From: Sphingomonas sp. | Lineage (GTDB): Bacteria > Pseudomonadota > Alphaproteobacteria > Sphingomonadales > Sphingomonadaceae | Direction of reading: 5' to 3' | DNA length: 8,500 bases | NCBI GenBank assembly: GCA_019747165.1 | Contig: JAIERC010000161.1 | Location: 1 to 8,500 of the forward strand | Part shown: piece after piece, positions 1 through 5,712 of the stretch | Numbering within the stretch: the stretch's first letter is position 1 | How the letters are laid out: each line of letters opens with the position of its first letter | Made by a program: the position numbers and the translations under genes | Notes under the pieces: model-generated | Databases searched by the model: none | Told to the model about the DNA's origin: nothing | Seen by the model: the letters and a program-made list of their open reading frames with translations, nothing else

Positions 1-776
1 CGCTGCGCGCGCATACGCAGCAGACATCGCTGGCGGCGCGCAGTACGCTCGACAAGACATCCGAAGTCGCGATCGCCGCCGAACAATCGGCCGTGGCCAT
101 GCGCGATGCCGCCCAGACCGCTGGTGGCCTGATCAAGGCGATCCGCGATGCGCGCGGTGAAGTGGAGGCAGCGGCCGACATCGCCATGCGCGCCAGCAAA
201 CAGGCGGAAGAAGCAGTCGATATGTCGCGGGTGCTGTCTGATCACGCCAAATCGATCGAATCGATCCTGGGGTTGATCCGTGACATTGCCGGGCAAACCA
301 ATCTGCTGGCGCTCAATGCGACGATTGAAGCGGCCCGGGCAGGCGATGCCGGACGCGGCTTTGCCGTCGTCGCGCAGGAGGTGAAGAGCCTCGCCAACCA
401 AACCGCCCGCGCGACCGATGACATTGCCGCGACGATTGCCGCCATTCAGGCAGCGACGCGATCAACCGTGGATACCAACGCGTCGATCCAATCGACCATC
501 GCTCAGCTTGCCGATGGCGCAGGGCGGATCCGCACGGCGATGAACGACCAAGCCAACACCGTGAGTGCGATTACCGCCAGTGTCGATGAAACCGCGCATG
601 CCGCCGACACGATGTCAGGCACCATCGCCGCAATCCGCGAAGACAGTCAGCTCGTCGCCAGCGAAGTCGACAGCCTGCAAGCGCGCGTGACGACGGTCGA
701 TGCGCGGCTGACCAATATGGAAAGCGTGGCGGGCAAGTTCGTCGCTGGCATCGCTGGCGAACAGCGCGCGGCGTAA
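1..776 (+). CDS. Methyl-accepting chemotaxis protein, C-terminal signalling domain (5' end outside window)
   Basis: The reading frame is open from base 3, so the gene begins before the window; about 257 residues are visible and it ends at TAA 774-776. The conserved MCP hairpin tip is plain: IRDIAGQTNLLALNATIEAA, followed by RAGDAGRGFAVVAQEVKSLA, the part that binds CheA and CheW. On both sides the sequence is alanine-rich heptad-like coiled coil with Gln/Glu-rich stretches typical of methylation helices. The protein ends in GEQRAA with no visible CheR/CheB-binding pentapeptide of the NWETF kind. Its role is to relay a sensory signal to the chemotaxis kinase. The sensor domain, and whether the protein is membrane-bound, cannot be seen here. 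It converges on the toxin-antitoxin operon with only 4 bp between the two stop codons. ATG at 93 is an internal codon, not the start. Confidence 0.93.
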   Translation, partial: LRAHTQQTSLAARSTLDKTSEVAIAAEQSAVAMRDAAQTAGGLIKAIRDARGEVEAAADIAMRASKQAEEAVDMSRVLSDHAKSIESILGLIRDIAGQTNLLALNATIEAARAGDAGRGFAVVAQEVKSLANQTARATDDIAATIAAIQAATRSTVDTNASIQSTIAQLADGAGRIRTAMNDQANTVSAITASVDETAHAADTMSGTIAAIREDSQLVASEVDSLQARVTTVDARLTNMESVAGKFVAGIAGEQRAA

Positions 777-780
777 AGGG

Positions 781-1098
781 TTAGGCGGCGCGGGGGGCGA
801 TCTTGTCGAGTGCACCGTTCAGGGCGCGCTTGGCTTCGAGAATTTCATAGTCGGTTTGCAGGCCAAGGAAAAAACCCTCCGACATGCGGAAATAGCGGGC
901 CAGACGCAGGTCGAGCGCTGCATCCATCGGCCGTTCGCCAGCGATCACCGCACGAATGTCGGCGGGTGCCACATCGATAGCATGTGCCAAATTGTCGGCG
1001 TTGAGGCCGAGCGGCTCCATGAATTCGAGGACCAGCAACTCGCCAGCATGGCTGTTGTGCAGCCAATCCGGATCAGTGGTAGTCGGTGATTTCGACAT
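781..1098 (-). CDS. higA: HigA-type antitoxin, XRE helix-turn-helix protein
   Basis: This is a protein of 105 residues with the HigA family pattern: a HSHAGELLVLEFMEPLGLNA stretch (residues 15-34), an XRE helix-turn-helix at about 33-72 containing ERPMDAALDLRLARYF, then SEGFFLGLQTDYEILEAKR. HigA antitoxins bind and neutralise HigB and usually repress their own operon through this helix-turn-helix. The start is set by the ATGATG at 1101-1096; either ATG is possible, and both lie inside the end of the toxin gene, giving a 26-29 nt overlap that implies translational coupling. The Shine-Dalgarno is weak (GGAAAGACGG upstream), which also fits coupling. An in-frame ATG exists at 1308, but that extension would run through the toxin gene in another frame and has no family similarity. 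The family assignment is firm; neutralisation and repression are inferred. Confidence 0.88.
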   Translation of the reverse strand: MSKSPTTTDPDWLHNSHAGELLVLEFMEPLGLNADNLAHAIDVAPADIRAVIAGERPMDAALDLRLARYFRMSEGFFLGLQTDYEILEAKRALNGALDKIAPRAA

Positions 1099-1354
1099 CA
1101 TATGCGTTACCGTCTTTCCAGACGAAGCATATACGCCATTGCATGTTAATGGAAATGGAATGCTGCCCGGCGCGGTCACCCGTGAGCGCGTGGAGCCGGT
1201 TGCCAGGCGGGTTGCGAATGTCGTCGAGGGTGCGAGCGCGATTGAGGAGCTTGAGCTTGTCGAGCGCGCGCTTTTGGATTTCGGGCGGGTAGGCGCGACT
1301 GCGTTCACCGCGCCAGATGCGTTCGATTTCCAGCGCGGCGAACGAGCGGATCAT
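1073..1354 (-). CDS. higB: HigB-type toxin (RelE/HigB superfamily mRNA endoribonuclease)
   Basis: The 93-residue protein matches the short HigB family along its length: MIRSFAALEIERIWRGE at the N-terminus, YPPEIQKRALDKLKLLN at 22-38, then LDDIRNPPGNRLHALTGDRA at about 43-62, SISINMQWRICFVWKDG at 66-82, and the terminal DVEITDYH. Members of this family cut mRNA at the ribosome. The conserved basic and polar residues near the end (R74 in QWRICF, H93 in DYH) are intact, so the toxin looks full length and undamaged. Toxin before antitoxin is the usual higBA order. Its ATG (1354-1352) overlaps the TGA of the upstream gene as ATGA, so it is probably translated by re-initiation. An upstream in-frame ATG at 1414 was rejected because it would extend into that gene and because family members start at MIRSF. 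Confidence 0.92.
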   Translation of the reverse strand: MIRSFAALEIERIWRGERSRAYPPEIQKRALDKLKLLNRARTLDDIRNPPGNRLHALTGDRAGQHSISINMQWRICFVWKDGNAYDVEITDYH

Positions 1355-1782
1355 GAATTTACCAGCGCTTCCAGGCGCGACCAATGACGATCGTCTGGCC
1401 GCATTGCTTGCCAAAAGCGAAGGCCATTTACGTTGGTGCCAGTGATTGCTTTTGCAGCTGCGGAGGGGCTCGGATGAAGCGTTCCCGCCTCGTCAACCCA
1501 GACATTATTATCGATGCGCGCTACGTACTCTCTTTGCTTATAGCGCGCCTTTAGCCTTGTTCCGTGCGGAAGCCAAAGCGTGCGCGACGCAAACCCACCC
1601 ATTGCTGACCATTTACCATATACGCGGAAATCCATTGCGTCGCCGTGCGCAGGAGGACTTTCTGGCTCTGTCGGACTTTCAAGATTGAGCAAATCGCTGA
1701 TCAAATCGCTAAAGGTTTGACCCTCATACTCAAGCCTTGCGGTTAAGGCCTTAAAGACCTCCAACGAAACTTCCACCTGCAT
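1351..1782 (-). CDS. Ribbon-helix-helix plus RAMA/DUF4357-like domain protein, first gene of the toxin-antitoxin operon
   Basis: This 143-residue protein is not a named family member that I recognise, but two parts can be read. Residues 1-35 (MQVEVSLEVFKALTARLEYE then GQTFSDLISDLLNLE) have the strand-helix-helix pattern of ribbon-helix-helix proteins and resemble the SeqA N-terminus. After a Pro/Glu-rich linker (about 37-48), residues about 67-126 fit the RAMA/DUF4357 type, with LPHGTRLKARYKQREYVARI followed by the hallmark SPSAAAKAITGTNVNGLRFW. RAMA domains occur next to or within DNA methylases and are thought to contact DNA. A dimeric DNA-binding protein is the likely result (inference). 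The start is ATG 1782-1780 with AAGGG about 10 nt upstream; the in-frame ATG at 1893 would lie inside uvrB. It ends in an ATGA overlap with the toxin gene and follows uvrB by 52 bp. GC is low at its 5' end (46% by hand count over 1681-1800), suggesting acquisition. Confidence 0.75.
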   Translation of the reverse strand: MQVEVSLEVFKALTARLEYEGQTFSDLISDLLNLESPTEPESPPAHGDAMDFRVYGKWSAMGGFASRTLWLPHGTRLKARYKQREYVARIDNNVWVDEAGTLHPSPSAAAKAITGTNVNGLRFWQAMRPDDRHWSRLEALVNS

Positions 1783-1797
1783 CGCTCTAACCCTTAT

Positions 1798-1838
1798 CGT
1801 GCTAATAGTACTATTAGCACGTATTAGTACTGAGTCAA
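1798..1838 (-). promoter_or_regulatory. Promoter/operator of the toxin-antitoxin operon: 24-bp palindrome plus extra half-site
   Basis: Bases 1798-1821 form a perfect 24-bp palindrome with half CGTGCTAATAGT. Read on the minus strand, a further half-site GTACTAATA (1830-1822) lies exactly 10 bp before GTGCTAATA (1820-1812), so three half-sites occupy one face of the helix. A good -35 hexamer TTGACT (1838-1833) overlaps the uvrB stop codon; TAATAG within the palindrome, 16 bp downstream, is the best -10 candidate but is weak. A repressor here would cover the promoter. The likely ligand is either the ribbon-helix-helix protein or HigA (inference). The palindrome has no loop or T tract, so it is a poor terminator for uvrB. 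Confidence 0.75.
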
Positions 1839-4042
1839 CGCCCCCTTCTCGAGCTCCCCGCCATCCCCGCGCGCATCTTCTGGCTCTTTCCATAGCGCGT
1901 CTTGCGCGTACCCGGTTTTCCCTCGTTGCTGCGCCCCATTACCGGCGCTTTACGCTCATCGACCGGCAGCCCCAGCTCCTCCGCCTCCAGCGACCGGATT
2001 TCGTCGCGCAAGCGCCCGGCTTCCTCAAACTCCAGGTCCGCCGCCGCCGCGCGCATCTTTTTCTCGAGTTCTTCGATGTACGCGCGCAGATTGTGGCCGA
2101 CCATGTGTGGACGGTCCTCATCAATCTCCACCGTTACCTGATCGCGGCTCGCGACGTCCTTGATGATGTCGCCAATGTTGCGGCGGATCGTCGTGGGGGT
2201 GATGTCGTGCAGCGCGTTATAGGCGAGCTGCTTTTCGCGCCTGCGCCCGGTTTCATTCATCGCGCGTTCCATGCTGCCGGTGATGCGGTCGGCATACAGG
2301 ATCACCCGCCCGTCGACATTGCGCGCGGCGCGGCCAATCGTCTGGATCAGCGAGGTTTCTGAGCGCAGGAATCCTTCCTTGTCCGCGTCCAAAATCGCGA
2401 CAAGCCCGCATTCGGGAATGTCCAATCCCTCGCGCAGCAGGTTGATGCCAACCAGCACGTCATACACACCCAGCCGCAGGTCACGGATCAGTTCGATGCG
2501 CTCGAGCGTTTCGACATCGCTATGCATGTAGCGGACCTTGATCCCCGCCTCGTGCATATATTCGGTCAAATCCTCGGCCATCCGCTTGGTGAGCGTCGTC
2601 ACCAGCGTGCGATAGCCAGCTTCCGCCGTTTTCTTAGCCTCGACGATCAAATCCTGGACCTGCTCTTCGACCGGCTTGATCTCGATGGGCGGATCAATCA
2701 GCCCGGTGGGGCGGATCACCTGTTCGGCAAACACCCCGCCGGTCTGCTCCATTTCCCAGCTGCCAGGCGTCGCCGAGACATAAGTGGTCTGCGGCCGCAT
2801 CGCCTCCCACTCGTTGAAGCGCAATGGGCGGTTGTCGATCGCCGAGGGCAAGCGGAAGCCATATTCGGCCAGCGTCAGCTTGCGGCGGTGATCGCCGCGC
2901 GACATGCCATTGATCTGGCCGATCGTGACATGGCTTTCATCGACGAACAGCAGCGCATTCTCGGGGAGATATTCGAACAAAGTCGGTGGCGGCTCACCCG
3001 GCATCCGCCCGGTCAGGAAGCGCGAATAATTCTCGATTCCCGCACAAGAACCCGTCGCGGCAATCATTTCGAGATCGAAATTGGTGCGCTGCTCCAGCCG
3101 TTGCGCCTCAAGCAACTTGCCCTCGCTGACCAGCTCCTTCAGCCGTTCGGACAGCTCGAACTTGATCGCCTCCATCGCCTGTTTCAGCGTCGGGCCGGGC
3201 GTAACATAATGGCTGTTCGCAAAAACGCGGACATAATCGAGGCTCGCCACCTTTTTGCCGGTCAGCGGATCGAACTCGACAATCTCCTCAATGTCATCGC
3301 CGAAGAACGACACGCGCCAGGCGGTATCCTCATAATGCGACGGGAAAATCTCGAGCGTATCCCCCTTCACCCGGAAGTTACCGCGCGAAAACCCCGCATC
3401 GTTGCGCTTATACTGCAGCGACACGAGCTTGCGGACGATCTCCCGCTGATCAACCACCTGGCCCTTTTTCAAGTCAAAGATCATCGCCGAATAGGTCTCG
3501 ACCGAGCCGATGCCATACAGGCAGCTGACCGAGGCGACGATGATCACGTCGTCGCGTTCAAGCAGCGATCGCGTCGCCGCGTGCCGCATCCGGTCGATCG
3601 ATTCGTTGGTTGAGCTTTCCTTCTCGATATAAGTGTCGGACCGGGCGACATAGGCTTCGGGTTGATAATAATCATAATAAGACACGAAATATTCGACCGC
3701 GTTGTCGGGGAAGAATGACTTCATCTCGCCATAAAGTTGCGCCGCCAGGATCTTGTTCGGCGCCAGGATCAGCGCGGGGCGCTGCACCGCCTCAATCACT
3801 TTGGCCATCGTGAAGGTCTTGCCCGAGCCGGTGACGCCAAGCAGCACCTGGTCGCGCTCACCCGCTTCGGTCTGCGCGACAAGCTCGGCAATCGCGGTCG
3901 GCTGGTCGCCAGCGGGGGTATAGTCCGAAACGATCTTGAACGGCCTGCCCCCTTCCAGCTTGGGCGGGCGTTCGGGCCGGTGGGGCACGAAACTGATGCC
4001 GGTTTCCGGCTCGTCGAGGCTGGTGCGAATCTGGATGGCCAT
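1835..4042 (-). CDS. uvrB: UvrABC system protein B (excinuclease ABC subunit B)
   Basis: UvrB is the damage-verifying, DNA-loading subunit of nucleotide excision repair. It receives the lesion from UvrA and recruits UvrC. The 735 residues contain, in order, the Walker A motif GVTGSGKT (69-76), the beta-hairpin YYDYYQPEAYV (about 122-132) used to probe the damaged strand, the DEAD-box variant DESH (368-371), SATPG (423-427), the helicase motif around LREGLDIPE and IGRAARN (569-575), and a C-terminal UVR motif (about 652-687: YIEELEKKMR, then LEFEEAGRLRDEIRSLE) that contacts UvrC. A basic Ser/Gly/Lys/Arg tail of roughly 45 residues follows. I chose ATG 4042 (MAIQIRTSLDEPETGISF) because conserved sequence begins there; an in-frame ATG at 4126 would add 28 residues without family character. 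No strong Shine-Dalgarno is seen. A LexA box upstream implies SOS induction. Confidence 0.97.
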   Translation of the reverse strand: MAIQIRTSLDEPETGISFVPHRPERPPKLEGGRPFKIVSDYTPAGDQPTAIAELVAQTEAGERDQVLLGVTGSGKTFTMAKVIEAVQRPALILAPNKILAAQLYGEMKSFFPDNAVEYFVSYYDYYQPEAYVARSDTYIEKESSTNESIDRMRHAATRSLLERDDVIIVASVSCLYGIGSVETYSAMIFDLKKGQVVDQREIVRKLVSLQYKRNDAGFSRGNFRVKGDTLEIFPSHYEDTAWRVSFFGDDIEEIVEFDPLTGKKVASLDYVRVFANSHYVTPGPTLKQAMEAIKFELSERLKELVSEGKLLEAQRLEQRTNFDLEMIAATGSCAGIENYSRFLTGRMPGEPPPTLFEYLPENALLFVDESHVTIGQINGMSRGDHRRKLTLAEYGFRLPSAIDNRPLRFNEWEAMRPQTTYVSATPGSWEMEQTGGVFAEQVIRPTGLIDPPIEIKPVEEQVQDLIVEAKKTAEAGYRTLVTTLTKRMAEDLTEYMHEAGIKVRYMHSDVETLERIELIRDLRLGVYDVLVGINLLREGLDIPECGLVAILDADKEGFLRSETSLIQTIGRAARNVDGRVILYADRITGSMERAMNETGRRREKQLAYNALHDITPTTIRRNIGDIIKDVASRDQVTVEIDEDRPHMVGHNLRAYIEELEKKMRAAAADLEFEEAGRLRDEIRSLEAEELGLPVDERKAPVMGRSNEGKPGTRKTRYGKSQKMRAGMAGSSRRGR

Positions 4043-4118
4043 GCCGGAACATATGGGGCACGCAGCGGCGCGGCGCAACCAATCGGCATCGATCGCGCGG
4101 CACCTGCTCTGTTGCCGA

Positions 4119-4147
4119 TTGACCACCCATTGTTAGGAACATAAAAA
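4119..4147 (+). promoter_or_regulatory. Candidate promoter of the VOC-msrB pair
   Basis: TTGACC (4119-4124) and TAAAAA (4142-4147) are separated by 17 bp, a reasonable sigma-70 type arrangement facing the VOC gene. The -10 hexamer falls inside the LexA box, so bound LexA would block it. The promoter call rests on hexamer similarity only. Confidence 0.45.
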
Positions 4148-4151
4148 GAAC
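4137..4151. promoter_or_regulatory. LexA (SOS) box between uvrB and the VOC gene
   Basis: The sequence is GAAC-ATAAAAA-GAAC, an exact match to the direct-repeat SOS box GAAC/GTTC-N7-GAAC/GTTC known for alphaproteobacterial LexA. It lies about 95 bp upstream of the uvrB ATG, and uvrB is a common SOS gene. It also overlaps the candidate -10 of the divergent VOC gene, so LexA could control both directions. The match is seen; binding is inferred. Confidence 0.75.
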
Positions 4152-4197
4152 GACAGGGCGGGCGTGAGTCGCATCGCCCGATAGAGGGAGGATCGCG

Positions 4198-4596
4198 ATG
4201 ATCGGTTATGCAACATTGGGCACGAACAATATCGCCGCCGCCAGGGGCTTTTACGATGCCCTGCTCGGCAGCATCGGCGCGGCGCGGATCATGGAATTTG
4301 GCGACGATCTGGGCGGGTTCACCATGTGGGGCACCGGCTGGGACAAGCCCGGGCTGGCCGTGACCAATCCATATGACAAAAACGTCGCAACCGTTGGCAA
4401 TGGCACGATGATCGCCCTGACGGTGGATACGCGCGCCAAGGTTGATGCGCTGCATGCCAAGGCGTTGGAGCTCGGCGGCACCTGTGACGGCCCGCCAGGG
4501 CTGCGCGGCGACGAAGGGCCACAGGCCTTTTACGGTGCCTATTTCCGTGATTTGGACGGCAACAAGCTGTGTGCGTTCCGGACGGGCCCGGCATGA
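4198..4596 (+). CDS. VOC-superfamily (glyoxalase/bleomycin-resistance fold) protein
   Basis: The 132-residue protein has the single-unit VOC layout: a first beta-alpha-beta module beginning MIGYATLGTNNIAAARGFYD (1-20) and ending near FTMWG, and a second with TMIALTVDTRAKVDALHAKA (70-89), GGTCDGPPG and YGAYFRDLDGNKLCAF (112-127). It resembles a widespread uncharacterised proteobacterial VOC group. The usual metal ligands seem absent: the early His is replaced in IGYATLG, and the late Glu after DGN is replaced by Cys/Ala in NKLCAF. Glyoxalase I activity is therefore unlikely, and the substrate is unknown. The start has a strong Shine-Dalgarno AGGGAGG (4185-4191). It is the first gene of a probable pair with msrB, 79 bp downstream, and is divergent from uvrB with a shared LexA-box region. 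Confidence 0.85.
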   Translation: MIGYATLGTNNIAAARGFYDALLGSIGAARIMEFGDDLGGFTMWGTGWDKPGLAVTNPYDKNVATVGNGTMIALTVDTRAKVDALHAKALELGGTCDGPPGLRGDEGPQAFYGAYFRDLDGNKLCAFRTGPA

Positions 4597-4675
4597 TCCT
4601 GCGCGATTGATGAGGGTCGGTGCATCCAACGCGATGCTTTTCGCGTAGCTGAGCACACGCCACAGGAGCACCGAC

Positions 4676-5167
4676 ATGACCCTGAATCGCCGTAGCTTTT
4701 TGACTGCATCGACAATTGCCGTCGCCTCTGCCGCTGTTGCCGCCTCTGGTGCTGCAGCAGCGGGGAAGCGCCGGTACGAAATCAATCTCAGCGAAGCCGA
4801 ATGGAAGAAGCGGCTGACCCCGGCGCAGTTTCGCACCTTGCGGCAGGAAGCGACTGATACACCGGGTAAGAGCCCCTATCTGAACGAGCATCGCGCGGGC
4901 ATTTTTGTTTGTGCGGGCTGCGCGTTGCCGGTATTTTCGTCAAAGGCGAAATTTGACAGCGGCACCGGCTGGCCGAGCTTCTTCGATCATCTGCCCGACG
5001 CGATTCACACCGAAACCGATACCCTGCTAGGGTTCGAACGCGTCGAAGTCGAATGCCGTCGCTGCGGGGGACATCTCGGCCATGTGTTTGATGACGGCCC
5101 CGCCCCGACCGGCAAGCGTTACTGCATGAACGGTACTGCGCTGAAATTCATCGCGGGTCGGGCCTGA
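4676..5167 (+). CDS. msrB: Tat-exported peptide-methionine (R)-S-oxide reductase MsrB
   Basis: MsrB reduces the R epimer of methionine sulfoxide in oxidised proteins. The 163-residue protein begins with a twin-arginine signal, NRRSFL (4-9), then a hydrophobic Ala-rich stretch to about residue 29, so it should act in the periplasm. The mature part carries the full MsrB pattern: zinc cysteines C79/C82 (CAGC) and C127/C130 (CRRC), the substrate-site motif GTGWPSF (96-102), GGHLGHVFDD (131-140), and catalytic C150 in RYCMNG. The position that is often a resolving Cys (SGCGWPS) is Thr here, so regeneration probably relies on another thiol donor. The start is supported by AGGAG at 4664-4668. It may be co-transcribed with the VOC gene upstream. 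Periplasmic MsrB without a visible partner is somewhat unusual. Confidence 0.94.
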   Translation: MTLNRRSFLTASTIAVASAAVAASGAAAAGKRRYEINLSEAEWKKRLTPAQFRTLRQEATDTPGKSPYLNEHRAGIFVCAGCALPVFSSKAKFDSGTGWPSFFDHLPDAIHTETDTLLGFERVEVECRRCGGHLGHVFDDGPAPTGKRYCMNGTALKFIAGRA

Positions 5168-5182
5168 TCGGGCCCAACCCGC
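5153..5182. terminator. Hairpin between the convergent msrB and membrane-protein genes
   Basis: Arms GCGGGT-C-GGGCC (5153-5164) and GGCCC-A-ACCCGC (5171-5182) pair over 11 of 12 positions around a six-base loop TGATCG. The msrB stop codon lies at the loop. The position between two converging genes suits a shared terminator, but no T tract follows on either strand, so intrinsic termination is not certain. Confidence 0.5.
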
Positions 5183-5189
5183 ATAATAG

Positions 5190-5642
5190 CTATTGCAACG
5201 ACCGATAGGCCACCCGCCACATGACAAGGCCGATCACCGCCGCAACTGCCGCGAGAATCACGCTGGTGGCGGCGGCGCTTGCCCAGCGGAACAACAGCGT
5301 CTGGATGTCACTGGGCGGCGCATCGAAAAATCCGAAACCATAGGTCTGGCTGAAGACAAAAACGACGAAGCCAGTCGCCGCGCCGACCAGCGCGGCATGG
5401 CCAGCCGTGCGTCGACCCGTCAAATGCATGACAATCCAGATCGGCGCGGCAACCGCCGTGATCGCCAGCGCACAGAGCAAGGCGCCGAGGATAAAGGCGA
5501 CCGTCAGCCCCAATGGGCCGCTGGTTGATCCCATCGCCGCCAACCCCATTGCCGCCGCGCCGCCCAGCAGACCGCCGATCGCTATCGCCAACCCGGCCCG
5601 GTCGAGCGTGGTTTCATAGCGATGCATCCGCAACTCGTTCAT
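5190..5642 (-). CDS. Small four-helix integral membrane protein, function unknown
   Basis: I do not recognise a family. The 150 residues are dominated by four hydrophobic segments at about 17-38, 44-72, 80-101 and 120-143, rich in Ala, Gly, Val and Leu. A short loop with Arg-Arg (GRRTAG, 76-81) lies between helices 2 and 3, and a Phe/Gly-rich loop with two prolines (YGFGFFDAPPSD, 101-112) between helices 3 and 4. Both termini are predicted cytoplasmic. The start could be ATG 5642 (MNELRMHRYETT) or ATG 5627 (MHRYETT); neither has a strong Shine-Dalgarno. It follows the MBL hydrolase gene on the same strand after 70 bp, so the two could be co-transcribed. It converges on msrB. Confidence 0.7.
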   Translation of the reverse strand: MNELRMHRYETTLDRAGLAIAIGGLLGGAAAMGLAAMGSTSGPLGLTVAFILGALLCALAITAVAAPIWIVMHLTGRRTAGHAALVGAATGFVVFVFSQTYGFGFFDAPPSDIQTLLFRWASAAATSVILAAVAAVIGLVMWRVAYRSLQ

Positions 5643-5712
5643 ACTCGTCTCAACCCAATCCTAAACTAGTAATCGCCCCCAATCGCTGCGACTCGCAGAG
5701 CCCCTTGGAAGC

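Noticed and set aside
2522..3613. Long open frame (363 codons) on the plus strand
   Set aside because: It lies wholly antisense to the strongly conserved uvrB, and its product is rich in His, Arg and Gln without any recognisable domain; it is a by-product of uvrB codon use.
4629..4646. Inverted repeat ACGCGA-N6-TCGCGT between the VOC and msrB genes
   Set aside because: The stem is only 6 bp and no T tract follows; too weak to call a terminator.
3796..4836. Long minus-strand open frame (346 codons)
   Set aside because: It crosses the uvrB start in another frame, the LexA-box region, the whole VOC gene and the msrB start; all of these have better evidence.
5686..5698. Palindrome CTGCGA-C-TCGCAG with a GANTC core upstream of the membrane protein gene
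   Set aside because: It is short and single-copy, with no hairpin loop and no partner site; not enough to call an operator.
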